From Nymphaea colorata (Eukaryota > Streptophyta > Magnoliopsida > Nymphaeales > Nymphaeaceae), in contig NC_045141.1 in assembly GCF_008831285.2 (NCBI RefSeq), positions 21,200,848-21,264,847 on the forward strand: DNA of 64,000 nucleotides, read 5' to 3'. Positions 13,240 to 23,981 of this stretch are shown one piece after another. Position numbers and translations under genes: made by a program. Under the pieces are notes generated by a model that saw only the letters and a list, made by a program, of their open reading frames with translations, had not been told where the DNA came from and did no database searches. Each line of letters begins with the position of its first letter. Position 1 is the stretch's first letter.

Positions 13240-14642
13240 TCGATCGAGACAGTTTGCGGCTAATGAACTGCGCCGCCCATGTGACCCTTCTGCTCGGCGT
13301 CGAAATCTCTATCTACTTGTGAAATGTTCTTGTCGGACTACATCCTTTGAGGGGAGGGGAGGGGAGGGGAGGGTGTGTTTGAAGGAGGTCAAAACCAAGT
13401 ATAGCTCTTTGATCCTAGCGTAGAAAAAGTGGTGGATGGATCAAGTTTTACGCCGACCATAGTTGGTTTCATGACTAAGACGGCTCGGACCAAGTTTGGT
13501 GGGTTGGAGCCCGTCTGAGAGCAAGTTGATGACTTGGGGAGAGGAAAAGAAAGGAATATCATATGCTTTTTACTGATTAGAATAATTTGAGCATGCTCTT
13601 TACGCTTGTGTCTGCTGATCTTTGTTCCCGAGGGAAGTTGGGAAATGCAGGACATGCCTCTCAACCCCAAATGGATTAATTTTTTAAATTAATCAGCTAA
13701 ATCAGTTGCGGAGATAAGTTTTCCCAGAATTATTTGGGGCCAAGGCTCAAAGTTGCTGCCTTGGCTTAAAGACACTCGCTTCCTTTTCTAGCAAAATTCA
13801 CAGTCGTTTCCTCCCAACTTTTTCAGGGAGGCGTTGGCACCTTCTCTCTCTCACACATACACATACACATACATCAACCCCGCTGCTGTGCTGAATGGTT
13901 AAATATTTAAGTCTACCACTAGAAAATACCATAAACCATTACTAATGCTTTTATTTTAGCAGAGATTTTAAGAATTTTTGTCATCTAGCAAGAAAAACAA
14001 TTAGAAAAAGGTGTGAAGTAATATTATATGATGAAAATACGCAATCACCTTTTTCTCCTTGTTTTCCTCTCAACCGTTGATCTGAAAAAGATCAAAAGCT
14101 AAGATAATCTCTAATCCATCTATCGTCTAAGTGTTTAGCATTTGCCAATATATATAGAAATATTACATGGTAACTTTGGCTTTTCAAAGTCATTCAGCTA
14201 TCTAACTAAGTTGTGTGATTCATTGTGATGGAAAGTTAAAGAAAAGCAATGAGAAAAAGATGACAGTCATTTAATATCAATTCACATTTTTTTTCTCATT
14301 ATTCTTCTCTAAACCAGTCATCTGCTTCAAATGAATGGCTCTAGTTAGATGGTTGGGTAACAATGGATAGCCAAAGTTATTGGTTCATTCACACTTTGTA
14401 TACTACAAAAAAAAACCACTTATTATTGAACAATTCGTGGAACAAAAGTTAGATATTACTGACGGGTTTGTTACGCCATCACTGTTCTGGAAGGATATAC
14501 GAACGGTTCCTAAGTCCGTCAGTATTTATTCAATGACATTTTATGAGTCCGTCAATATGACAAAGAAGGTCCCACAACTTCAACCATTGACAAGGAAGGA
14601 GGCAGTTTTCTTGAGCGCATGCAATAGCAAAGTAGAGGATAG
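13240..14642. other. 1.4-kb segment present only in duplication unit 1
   Basis: In unit 2 the flanks join directly: AAAACGGGCAGT is followed at once by TGAGAGAGTGCCCC near 23,345. In unit 1 the same flanks are separated by about 1.4 kb. The segment holds a G-rich tract (13,350-13,373) and, from about 14,400, a stretch with TACTACAAAAAAAAACC and repeated GACGG/CCGTC motifs reminiscent of CACTA-element subterminal regions. No terminal inverted repeat or target duplication was identified, so insertion in unit 1 and deletion in unit 2 are both possible. No coding capacity recognised. Confidence 0.6.
13350..13373 (+). other. G-quadruplex-forming (GGGGA)n tract
   Basis: Four GGGGA repeats followed by GGG give five G-runs with single-A loops, the classical intramolecular G-quadruplex pattern. 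It lies inside the segment missing from unit 2. Confidence 0.8.
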
Positions 14643-16353
14643 ATGAGAGAGTGCCCCTTACGATTGCACAAACCACACCTTGTGAGGCATGAACAAGTAA
14701 GAAATCTACCCACCTTTTAACCTTATCAGAATTAACATGCAGTTGTTTAGAGCAAAATGGAAAACCCTACCCAAATTGAGATAGTTGCAAAACGGGATAT
14801 TAGTTGTTGGCTTTCCAAAAGCGCTGAAGGGTAGCCTTTGCATTTGGACTTGAACATATCTGATGATGTACAAAGAGGCTTCACCTCACGGAGCTAAAGC
14901 CAAAACCTGATTGACTTATTCAACGAACTTTACTTTGATTAAGACAATGTCTGTGTGAGCTCATTGTATGGCAAAATTGGCCAAGCACCTTCTTGCCTTA
15001 GCAGCATATGCGTAGAGCATAAACCAAACTTTGGAAAGTGGACAATGGTCCCTTTTTGAGAGGCGTGTAGTCTTGCTCCATTAAATGAGCACTTTTAAGC
15101 TTTGGCATAGATTACCTTTGAGCTATCAATTAAAGGTTGGCAGGGCTGCATCTCAAGGCACTAAAAATAGACCACGGTAGGATAAAATACTTCTCTTGCT
15201 CACCCAAAAAAATGTGTTTTTTTAAATTTTGTTTGGTAGAAGTAACTAATGAATGGAGTTGTAACTAGCCCTTGGTTCGACTGTGAAGGTATCTTAAACC
15301 CGTGTACAAGTCAATGCAGCCTAAACCAATGCAGCCCTAGACGAGGGACCATATTTGTGCATGTATCTCTGTGTTCACTCGTGTGTTTGTGTGTGTCAGT
15401 GCTCTCTTTTTCTTTTTAAATATTTTCTACTTTTCCTTCTTTTTGTCTTCCCTAAAAAAAATATTGATTCCTTACAATTTTTCAGGAAATAAGTCTGAGC
15501 CTTTTTTTTCTAAATAAAAATATGGTGTAAATTACTGCGGATAAAAAAAGAAGACGATGAAATGTTCCATCTTAAATTTGTTACATAAACAAACGCAGGA
15601 AAAGCCTCAATGGCTTTGGTTTCTCCATTCACACCAGAAATGCACCTATCCAACTTTGGTTCCTCAACAAAAAAGAAGAACATGGAGACTCGGAATTTCA
15701 TGTCAAGGCAGCAAAGATTAAGGGAGTTTCCATTTTGAAGCTCACGTTTCGGCCGTTTTCTAAACAAAACACCTCTTATGAGGCGTTCATGGCGCCATTC
15801 TCCTCGAACTCAGGCCAATTACTCTGTCAAGCAAAATAAAATAGCAGCCTATCTCTTATGTATTTTTAAAACAGGAAAGCTCGTTTCTGGAAATTATCTC
15901 GGATGGTAGACTCTTAAACAAGGATTTGCCAGATAAATACAACAGAAAAGGACTCCATCTATAACAGTCTCTTTTGGACTCCTCTTTCCTCTGCAGCAGT
16001 TCAATTGCTTCTTCATCTTAAAGAAGAAAATTTAGGAGTCCCATTTGGCTAAGGGTGGCCCAAAATTTTCAGTTTCCTTTTTACGTGCTTGTGCGTTACA
16101 ACGACTTTCAAGAAGGAAGTGTTTCTATGAAGGAGTCGGTTCTAGAGCGAGCGTTAGTGCCTGATGTCCCCTTGATTCCTTTCCCCTTTCCCTTTTTCTC
16201 CTTGTTTGTTCAGTACCTTCGGGAACTATTGCTTGGAAATCTCTCCAACTCTTGAACTCCCATTCCCCCTGGCAAGAATCTCACGAAATTGCAGAAGATA
16301 CGGCAACATGCTACAGCTAGCAGTTATTGATCAGTATTTTCTTGCTTTTAAAG

Positions 16354-16392
<39 letters not shown>

Positions 16393-17300
16393 GACGAAGA
16401 TGGCACATGAAGTTTCGCTTGTGGAAACGGAATGTGAAAACAAGTTTTGAAACGAGAGGTGTCATCTGGATTCCATCCGGCGCTCAGAATGATCTCTTTC
16501 GGTGAAAACTGGAGGTCCCCTGCGTACAGAAAGCTGGTTACTCGTGAATAAAAGAACAGAATGGTCTGAAAAGGAGTCGGGGAGGAAGCAATCTCGTCTC
16601 TAAAAACATTAGAGGCAACCTGGCCGTCGATTTTATTTTGAGGTAGAGAATGAGGAAAATCCGGCTTCTCCCTGGAACGGATACAGCTTTCTGGGAATAT
16701 TTAGCAGCAGCATCTCATTGTGTGAACTTAAGATTAACCTCGATTTGCATAACAAGTATTTACTTCCTGAGTGGTATGCAAGGCAACAGTTTCCCGGGTA
16801 GTAAGACTCGGTGTACGGGATTTGTACAATGGTTTGGGCTCGTAAGCAGTCATTTTCATTTCAAATCAACTCTTTATATTGCAAGGGCCACCCTGCACCA
16901 ACAACAGACCCTTTATCCTATAGAGACTATGGATTGGGGGCTTCAGCTCTTCTTTGAGTAGCAGGATAAAGCACTCCTCTTCCTGCTTACTTGTAAACAT
17001 GGTTATAACTTATGAATCTTATGTTTAGGCGTTTTGATATGTTTGCATTATGCAACTTAGCAAGTCAGGTAAAGTATGAATGTGCACGAGACAGGCACAT
17101 GCATGCATACATTCATGAGTAACCAGCAAAACCCTGTCAAGGTTTTAGTTCACGGCATTAAGTCTAATCACATTACAAGGGTTGTGGCAGTAAGAATGCC
17201 AACCACTGATCTGAGAAATGGCCCAACCAAAATGATTGGTCGGAGCAAAATAGGTAGGGTTCTTCAAGAACACGTACATGTGCAAGAGAACATAGGGCTC
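14643..17300. other. Right part of duplication unit 1, no gene
   Basis: Non-coding sequence resembling 23,345-26,530. It contains a (GT)n-(AT)n microsatellite at 16,353-16,392. Short reading frames here are not preserved in unit 2 and the reverse is also true: the 143-codon frame at 24,964-25,395 is broken in the matching sequence here. Confidence 0.55.
16353..16392. repeat. (GT)n-(AT)n microsatellite
   Basis: A short GT run followed by about 14 AT repeats. A shorter AT tract occurs at the matching site of unit 2 near 25,674-25,690. Confidence 0.9.
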
Positions 17301-17749
17301 TAAGACAATGGGGTCTAAGAGGATTTAAGACATAGAGGGAAAAGGCAGCACACGATTGCAAACGTAATATCAAACAACTTCAATTTATAGGTAGGCTCCG
17401 CCTAAATAAAAAGGCATGAAAAAATCTTCAATCAATCTTGGATATAAAAGCAAATAAACACGCAGCCAAACCATCTCTACAACTATAGGTGGAATTGATC
17501 CTAAGGGCTCTAAGATTTGCAGTTATAATGTAGGAATTATAATACTTAGGAAACTTATAACACTGCATGAACATAGTTGGACAGACGAAGATAGTCCCAT
17601 TATAGTCGCCACTTTATTTACATGCAAAATTTTTGAGAAATCTTGCATAACCTTCATGGTTTTGCAATTTTTTGCTTGGTTACGCTCTGACAGATAAAGT
17701 ATGTTAAGCTACACACACACTCACATACATATATAATCAAATACATTGA
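17301..17749. other. Spacer between the two duplication units
   Basis: About 450 bases that match neither unit by eye. AT-rich, with a short CA run near 17,712. I see no gene or recognisable element. Confidence 0.5.
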
Positions 17750-18415
17750 TTTAGAAGAGCGCATAACGCATGTAAGCGGCACATGTCTGGCTACTTGTAT
17801 GATACCTTCATAAATAGAAAGTACGCTTAAACGCAGGTAAATAAATGTTTAAAATGACTAAATGAAATAGTCCCGGGAAATTAATGAACTAACAGACGAA
17901 CACCGTAATAACGTTGAAATATAGTAAGCATAAGATTTTTACTGAATAAGAGCGAACACTACGCAGATACTTGACTTTCACCAAATATGAAAAAACAAGT
18001 TGCGAGGGCCGAGGAAAGGGTTATGGGCTTACAGGAACATACACACGCACACACACTGATCTCTCACTCTCTCTCCCTCTCACTCTCTCTTTCTTTATCT
18101 CATAGAAATCCAGTTGCTGCAATCGTGGCTTTGAATGTATCCAAACTGAAACTGAATCCCATGGAGCATATCATGTGTAGCATAAATTGAGCTGCTGTTA
18201 CAATTCCTGGCTGCCAAATCATCCAATCAATAGGAAAGTTCAGACAACAAAACTCCAAACAAAAGAACATGCCATATAAAAGAAACACGAAACAGGAACT
18301 GAAATCAGTAGCCGCGTTAGAAAGGTGACGGTGGGACTTGTGGCTGAGCCGCTGAAGAAACATCTGCCAAGATTTGCCCGAATTCGACATATATGTACGT
18401 ACTGCAAACGTAGCA

Positions 18416-20489
18416 CTACAAGCTTGAAGTGAACCTTGAATAGTTCCTGTCCACACCTTCTATGAGCTGGTTGGCAATTGCACTCGCATAAACACATGAG
18501 CCTTCACAGATCTGCATTCAAATGCTTTCCCAAGTTTATTAATCCATATTCAAAATAAAGAAAAGTCATCGGCCATGCGCTAGAAGCATGCCAGTAATGG
18601 AGAACTTCTCATTTTTAAAAGAAAAAAGAAGAAGAACTGCTGCCTTGTCTGATGGGAAAACTGAAAGCACATGCAAGCAACCAACCACTCACACTTCAAA
18701 ATGTACCTAACGTACGTTGGGAAAGATATTGTCAAGTAATAATATTCAGTTGCTTTACTCTTATAATTAGATAAACGTATCTATATGATCGCGAGAGAGA
18801 AAGAGAGATACATCTGACCCATGGACATACAACCTTTAACTTAATAATCCATTAACTGCAAACGGAGCAAAAAGAAACTCTTGCTGAAGAACTGCAATCG
18901 CATGTCTTCTTCCTCAATATATCATCATTTCATCTCATGCATGTCTGCGTGGAGACTCAAATATGCTCATGTACAAGCGAATCGAAAGCAACGTACCTTG
19001 GTATTAAACAAGAGGATGTTATGATCGCCGAAGTTGGCGCCATTGGCGTGAAGGATCTCAAGGTGAAGGTCTTCAAGAATCTTGGAGACGAAGAGCAGGC
19101 AGTTTTTCTTCTTCCTCTGCGTGAGCTTGATAGTGACCTCATCATCAACGATCCTTACATCGACCCATGTGCCTTCTTTGGAGGTCCTTTGCAGCCATGA
19201 ACTCCTCAGCGACCCGCTGAACGTCTGTTCTCTTTCCACCCTGACAGCAGAGAAAGCGTCCATGGCACGGGAAGGTTTGTTTTGAGTGGTGACTTCCATT
19301 TCTGTGGCGGCTGTGTCATTGTCCCCAAGCTTCTGCTTCTTGTGCCTCCCCCCTCCTCGCCTCTTCTTCTCCACAAGTATTTTGAGCTCCTCAACTGTCC
19401 TCAGCAGCTCGTTGATGTAGTCAATTGCATCACCCACGATTGAAGCCCTGTCGGTCTGCACCATAATAAGGACAGAAGTTTCTTACCCAAAAAAAAAAAA
19501 AAAAATTAAAGCGGGAACATCCCCAAAGTAAAGCATTAGAGAGAGAGAGAGAGAGTCAGTTTACGGTTTACCTTGGTTGGATTAGGGACCAGGGACCCGA
19601 GTGCCTTGAACCTTTCATTCAACGACTCTCTCCTTTGCTTCTCAGTAGAAGCAAAATGGTGGTTCCCCCCTCCTTCCCCCTTGTCCATCGCGCACATCTC
19701 CGTTTTGAGATCCAGCACCGAGTTCCCATACTGCCTGCAGCCACCAATATCCCCCTCTTGAAGCATCCCACTCCCTCTTGTATCTTTCTCATCCATGCCA
19801 AAGTATGGCCCAGATTTCGAATTGGGGAGGTGGTAATTCTGAGGAAGTGACTGAAACAAGTTCCTTAACAACGGTGGATTCGGTGGGAAGCTCAATTGGA
19901 GCGGATCATACAGGACTGAAGATGCTGAATTTGCACCATTTCCACCAATTTCTGAATAGATGTCAATTGAATCAGGGAAGCCTGAAATTGCCTTCTTGGT
20001 GATGCCGTTGAAAGGAAGAATGGAAGTGGTGGGAAGCACTGTGGGGACAGAACGTCTGGGTAGTTGCAGAAAGTTAAGAAGGTCTGGAGCAGCGTAGGAA
20101 GAGTTCAAACTGTATGTGCTTTGCTGATGCTGCAATCCAATATCATGCAGTTCACTACCCTCCCACTTCTGAAGCACTGATGACGGCGGCGGCAACACTG
20201 GCGTGGCGAAGTGGCGGTGGTGGTGATCTAGTTGAGAGTGACTTGCTTGAAAAGCTTCATGGATGATCTGGGTGTTGAACTCTGGATCAAGCTCGAAACT
20301 GAACTGGTTCTGGAGCTCAATTCCCAATGCTTCCTGGGTGGGGTTATTCTGGTCTGCAAGAGTGAAGTTTTGGTCTAGGCCCGCTGCTGTTGTCCCCATG
20401 ATGCAGTTGCTTGCAGCTACTATGGAGCCATCTTGTTCTATTGCCATGGATTGATGGGCAGCATTAAAGTAACTATTTTCATCATACAT
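18416..20489 (-). CDS. bHLH transcription factor, bHLH10/89/91 (EAT1/TIP2) clade, copy 2
   Basis: Tandem sister of the gene at 8,630-10,682. Exons 20,489-19,572, 19,455-18,997 and 18,511-18,416 have exactly the same lengths (918, 459 and 96 bases), again giving 490 aa. The order is the same: N-terminus MYDENSYFNAA, PDLLNFLQLPRRSVP, bHLH (KQRRESLNERFKALGSLVP, then TDRASIVGDAIDYINELLR), ACT-like region WVDVRIVDDEVTIKL, last exon ICEGSCVYASAIANQLIEGVDR. Differences include an extra Ser in the basic region (HHFASTEKQRR instead of HHFATEKQRR), changes in the Gln/His-rich part, and a different C-terminal tail (FTSSL instead of FTSRI). The open frame continues 27 codons upstream of the chosen Met. 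I kept MYDE because it matches family N-termini and copy 1 has no matching upstream start. No lesions, so probably functional; expression divergence cannot be judged. Confidence 0.92.
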
Positions 20490-21018
20490 TCTGGATGGTG
20501 ATTCTTCCTTGACTTCAGTGTTTTTGGCTGCATCAGACAGAATCAAGAGGACTGTCAATCGCCATCTCATTCTGATTTAGCTAATTGGACGGTAAATAAA
20601 AAAAAACTTACAAAAATAAGTAAGTCAAAAATTAGTGTCGTCGGAAGAGGTCGCCCACCTGCTCAGTTTCTTGCAGAATCTTTAACTTTTCCGGGCCAGA
20701 AGTCCCGGTGGCTGATCATATCAAGTTGAAGCTTCAAGGAAAGAAACTTCTTAGCACTAAGTTTAGAAGTTGCAGGTGAGTACTATTGGGCGCTATTCGT
20801 CAGGTAAAAAAGCGAGCTTGGAAGATGGTTGCAAGACTCAAAGTGTAAAAGTACCAAGAAATGGAAACTGAAGACGTACGCCTTTCTGCAATTTCTGTCC
20901 TCCATGATTCTTCTTGACCTGATTTCCTTTCTTTTTCCTCTCAGGAAGAAGGGACTAGTACTGAAGCAAGCACGGTCATACCTTAAAGGGCTACGAAATT
21001 AAAACTAAAAGCGCTAGC

Positions 21019-21026
21019 TATATATA
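21019..21026 (-). promoter_or_regulatory. TATA box of bHLH copy 2
   Basis: Minus strand reads ACAGTTATATATAGCTAGCGC, about 530 bases upstream of the ATG, at the position equivalent to the TATA of copy 1. Predicted only from motif and paralogue conservation. Confidence 0.5.
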
Positions 21027-22962
21027 ACTGTCTTCCCCTGGAAAACTTATCCACTTCAGGAGAAAAAGTTTGTTTTGAGTGAAGTCGATCATAAAATCTA
21101 AATTCTCAAGGCAATGAACCACCTAAGCAAAGACCAATCAGAATCACGAGGAACACCACCAATACAAGCAACAGACGATGGAGTTTTATGAAACTTTCAA
21201 ATTGGTATCCCGGAAGGAACTTTAAAGTGGAAGACTTCTACTTTCTGGACGAAAGAGAAGATGGGGATGGGTACTCAAGCGCTACTTCCTAGGACAAGGT
21301 TGATGGCTACCAACATGCCTTCATTCTCATCTTGTTCATAAATGAAGGAGCCATTATCTACAGATGTAGATCATGAGCAAAGGGAAAGGACTCAGGAAAG
21401 AGTAGGAAAGTGACATGCATATCTTTTTCTGTTTCAGACAGACAGAAGGAAGCAATGGAAGGAAGAAGGTGAGGAACTGAAGAGTACAGAAGAAAAATGG
21501 AAAAGGAGGCTTCCTTTTTGTAGGTTTGAGGAAGTAGTGAAGCGATTAGTGGGTCCCAAAAGCGATGCCTTTCCAAGCTTTCGCTTGAGCAGTTGTTACT
21601 GAGATTCCACAAGTTGGGGTCCATCTATATCTCCGTATTCTGATACAGGCGCGTGATGTTCTCTGTGACAGAGGAGAGAGAGAGAGAGATTTACCACCTT
21701 TTGACAGCCATTGGAGTTTGAAATCAAGAAGTGGCGTTCAAATGCCACAAACGAAAACTAATTTCTTGTTTGTGTTTGAATTGCAGTACAGTGATAGAAA
21801 AAGTTTAGAAATCTGAAAAGATCAAATTCGAGATGGAGGAAAAGTAAAGGAAATAAATGATCATGATAAAAATGAATGGGTTTGTTGAGATACCTAAAAA
21901 TGGATCGACTCCGATCTTATTTTTCAAGTCTATGCTTTCCAGGCACCCATTCTCTTGGGGAGATGTCACAAAATGGCAGATCTCTACCCTTAATTGCAAT
22001 GTGATTTTTCAAATCTATGCTTTAAACTGTGAAGCGTAAAACGGTGGAAGGCATCAAATTCGTAGAAAATTCTCCTTCAAGGCTCAGCCTAGTTAATGCC
22101 TAATATTCTACTAACTTACGAGGACAACATGATTTAAAATTCAAACTTTTTTCAAGGGAAAACTGCTTTTGACGTAAACCCCAGGAGGCTATACCTTTTA
22201 GCTCCAAGGTTTTGGTTTGCTTCTGGTTTAAGGTTTGGGGTTTAGATAGACATATGAAATGACTAGAGTTTGAACTTAATGCAAAGTTTTTATCATGATA
22301 GCTTTACAAAGCTTAAGCTGAGATAATATCGTATATTAGGAGTAAACCAATTATCAACCTGATCAATAAATTATAAAATTCTTTGAAGCAGCGTTTGTTC
22401 AAGTGCCACATGTTGCACGATTAGATTTTCCTCTTTCTACTGGACGCCGAAAAGGAAAAAAGAGTACATTTCTGGTTAGGTTAAGATGCCAAGTTGCAGA
22501 GATGGGTTCAGTGCCGTAAAAATCAGGCAGAGTCGGCCAGTTTCAGTCAAATTCCATTATTTAGGGAAGAAAAAGGAATTAAAAAGTAAAATAATTAGCC
22601 GATGTGCACTTGAATATGCTGATTTTTTTTCTGATTTTTTCTTCTTCCAAATTCTAGCTTTTAACAATCTTATTCAGAAACAATGCTGATTCTGATGCAA
22701 TTCAGACGATTCCTTTTACTCTGAATGATTCGATTCAAAATCCCATTTTATGTGTCTCATGCATAAATTAACTACCATAAAACCAAGGTCCATATGCGAA
22801 GAAATGTCAAGACGTTCTTATCTACCCATCTCTCTTACTCTTTTATTCTTGTATGTTTCCTGCATTTTGTTTTCATCTTGCCTATAAAAATGTTAACTTC
22901 TCAACCAATTTTGTTTTGATTCATCTTTTATTTTAATGCAATTTTCCATTTCATCATCATCT

Positions 22963-22964
<2 letters not shown>

Positions 22965-23058
<94 letters not shown>
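22965..23058. repeat. (TA)n microsatellite, about 47 units
   Basis: Uninterrupted TA dinucleotide repeat. It sits at the same place as the AT part of 12,851-12,927 in unit 1, followed in both by a short spacer ending CATGCACGCATAGC. Confidence 0.97.
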
Positions 23059-23059
<1 letters not shown>

Positions 23060-23926
23060 TTTGCTGGCCATGCACGCATAGCGCTAACAAAAGGAGGCCA
23101 TTTTTGAACCAGTGAAAGGGGTGAAAACCGCCAGCCGAGTCTGTTTTGATATGGGACGGTCACATGAAGTTGATGAACAATAAAGAAATATTATTCTTTA
23201 ATACAAACCCTGACTGACCATGTCTGTTAGCTGCTTCTTGACCCTTGACCAACTATCCCAACTTAATTTCCTCCGCCATTATATTATTGTTCATCCCATG
23301 CTAACTTGGTTTTTGTCTTTGGTCAACTTCGATTAAAACGGGCAGTTGAGAGAGTGCCCCTCACGATTGCACAAACGAACGCCTTGCGAGACATGAACAA
23401 GTAACAAATCCACCCACCTTTTAACCTTATCAGAGTTAACATGCTGTTGTTTAGAGACAAATGGAAAACATTACCAAATTTGAGATAGTAACAAGACGGG
23501 ACATCAGTTGTTTGCTTTCCAAAAGTGTTGAAAGGTAGCCTTTACTTGATGATGTGCAAAGTGCTAGGCTCCACCACACGGAGCTAAAGCCAAACTTGAT
23601 TGACTCATTCTATGACCTTTTCTTTGATGCCACACTGACTAAGACAAGCTCGGTGTGAGCTCATTGTATGGTAAAATTGGGCCAGCACCTTCGTGCCTTA
23701 GCAGCCTCTTCGTAGGGAATAGACCAACTCTAGAAAGTGGACAAGCATCCCTTCCTTAAAAGGCCTTTGAACTTTCTCAATTAAATGAGGTTAGGTCTCG
23801 AAGCAGCCTTGGACTCTGTGGGTGGGGGAAAGGAGGGAGTGTTTCGCCCCTTTTTCAGAAGGCTTCCACTCACTCTTAATCAGTTTTATTTGGTAAAAAC
23901 AATTTCTGAATGTTGCTTAAGGTGTT

Positions 23927-23981
23927 TGGTGTAGTTGGTTAGACTAGTGACCGGTAAAAACTCAGTTCTTGATTCGATTCG
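23927..23981 (+). repeat. tRNA-like Pol III boxes (probable SINE or tRNA relic)
   Basis: TGGTGTAGTTGG at 23,927 fits the A-box consensus TRGYNNARNNGG at every position. GATTCGATTCG at 23,971 fits the B box GGTTCGANTCC at 9 of 11. Start-to-start spacing is 44 bases, within the range for tRNA-derived elements. I could not fold a full cloverleaf, so it is not a working tRNA gene; a tRNA-derived SINE head is likelier. The matching stretch of unit 1 (about 15,250-15,300) keeps a B-box-like TTGGTTCGACTG but not the A box. Confidence 0.4.

Larger units (their letters stand above)
8020..17300. repeat. Tandem segmental duplication, unit 1
   Basis: Direct repeat partner of about 17,750-26,530. Shared landmarks in the same order are: the 3' flank of the bHLH gene (AATAGTG..GAAAT near 8,135, matching 17,865), the three bHLH exons, the TATA region, the CT/AT microsatellite, a block starting GAGAGAGTGCCCC (14,645 versus 23,346), a block with GTGCG(T/C)ACAAC (about 16,090 versus 25,432), and GTGCACGAG (about 17,080 versus 26,283). 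Edges are estimated by eye to about 50 bases. Confidence 0.85.

Noticed and set aside
20490-20570. Extension of bHLH copy 2 to an upstream Met (MRWRLTVLL)
   Set aside because: Copy 1 has no matching start, family members begin at MYEE/MYDE, and a conserved acceptor-like TGATGCAG lies inside the extension, so it is probably leader or intron sequence.
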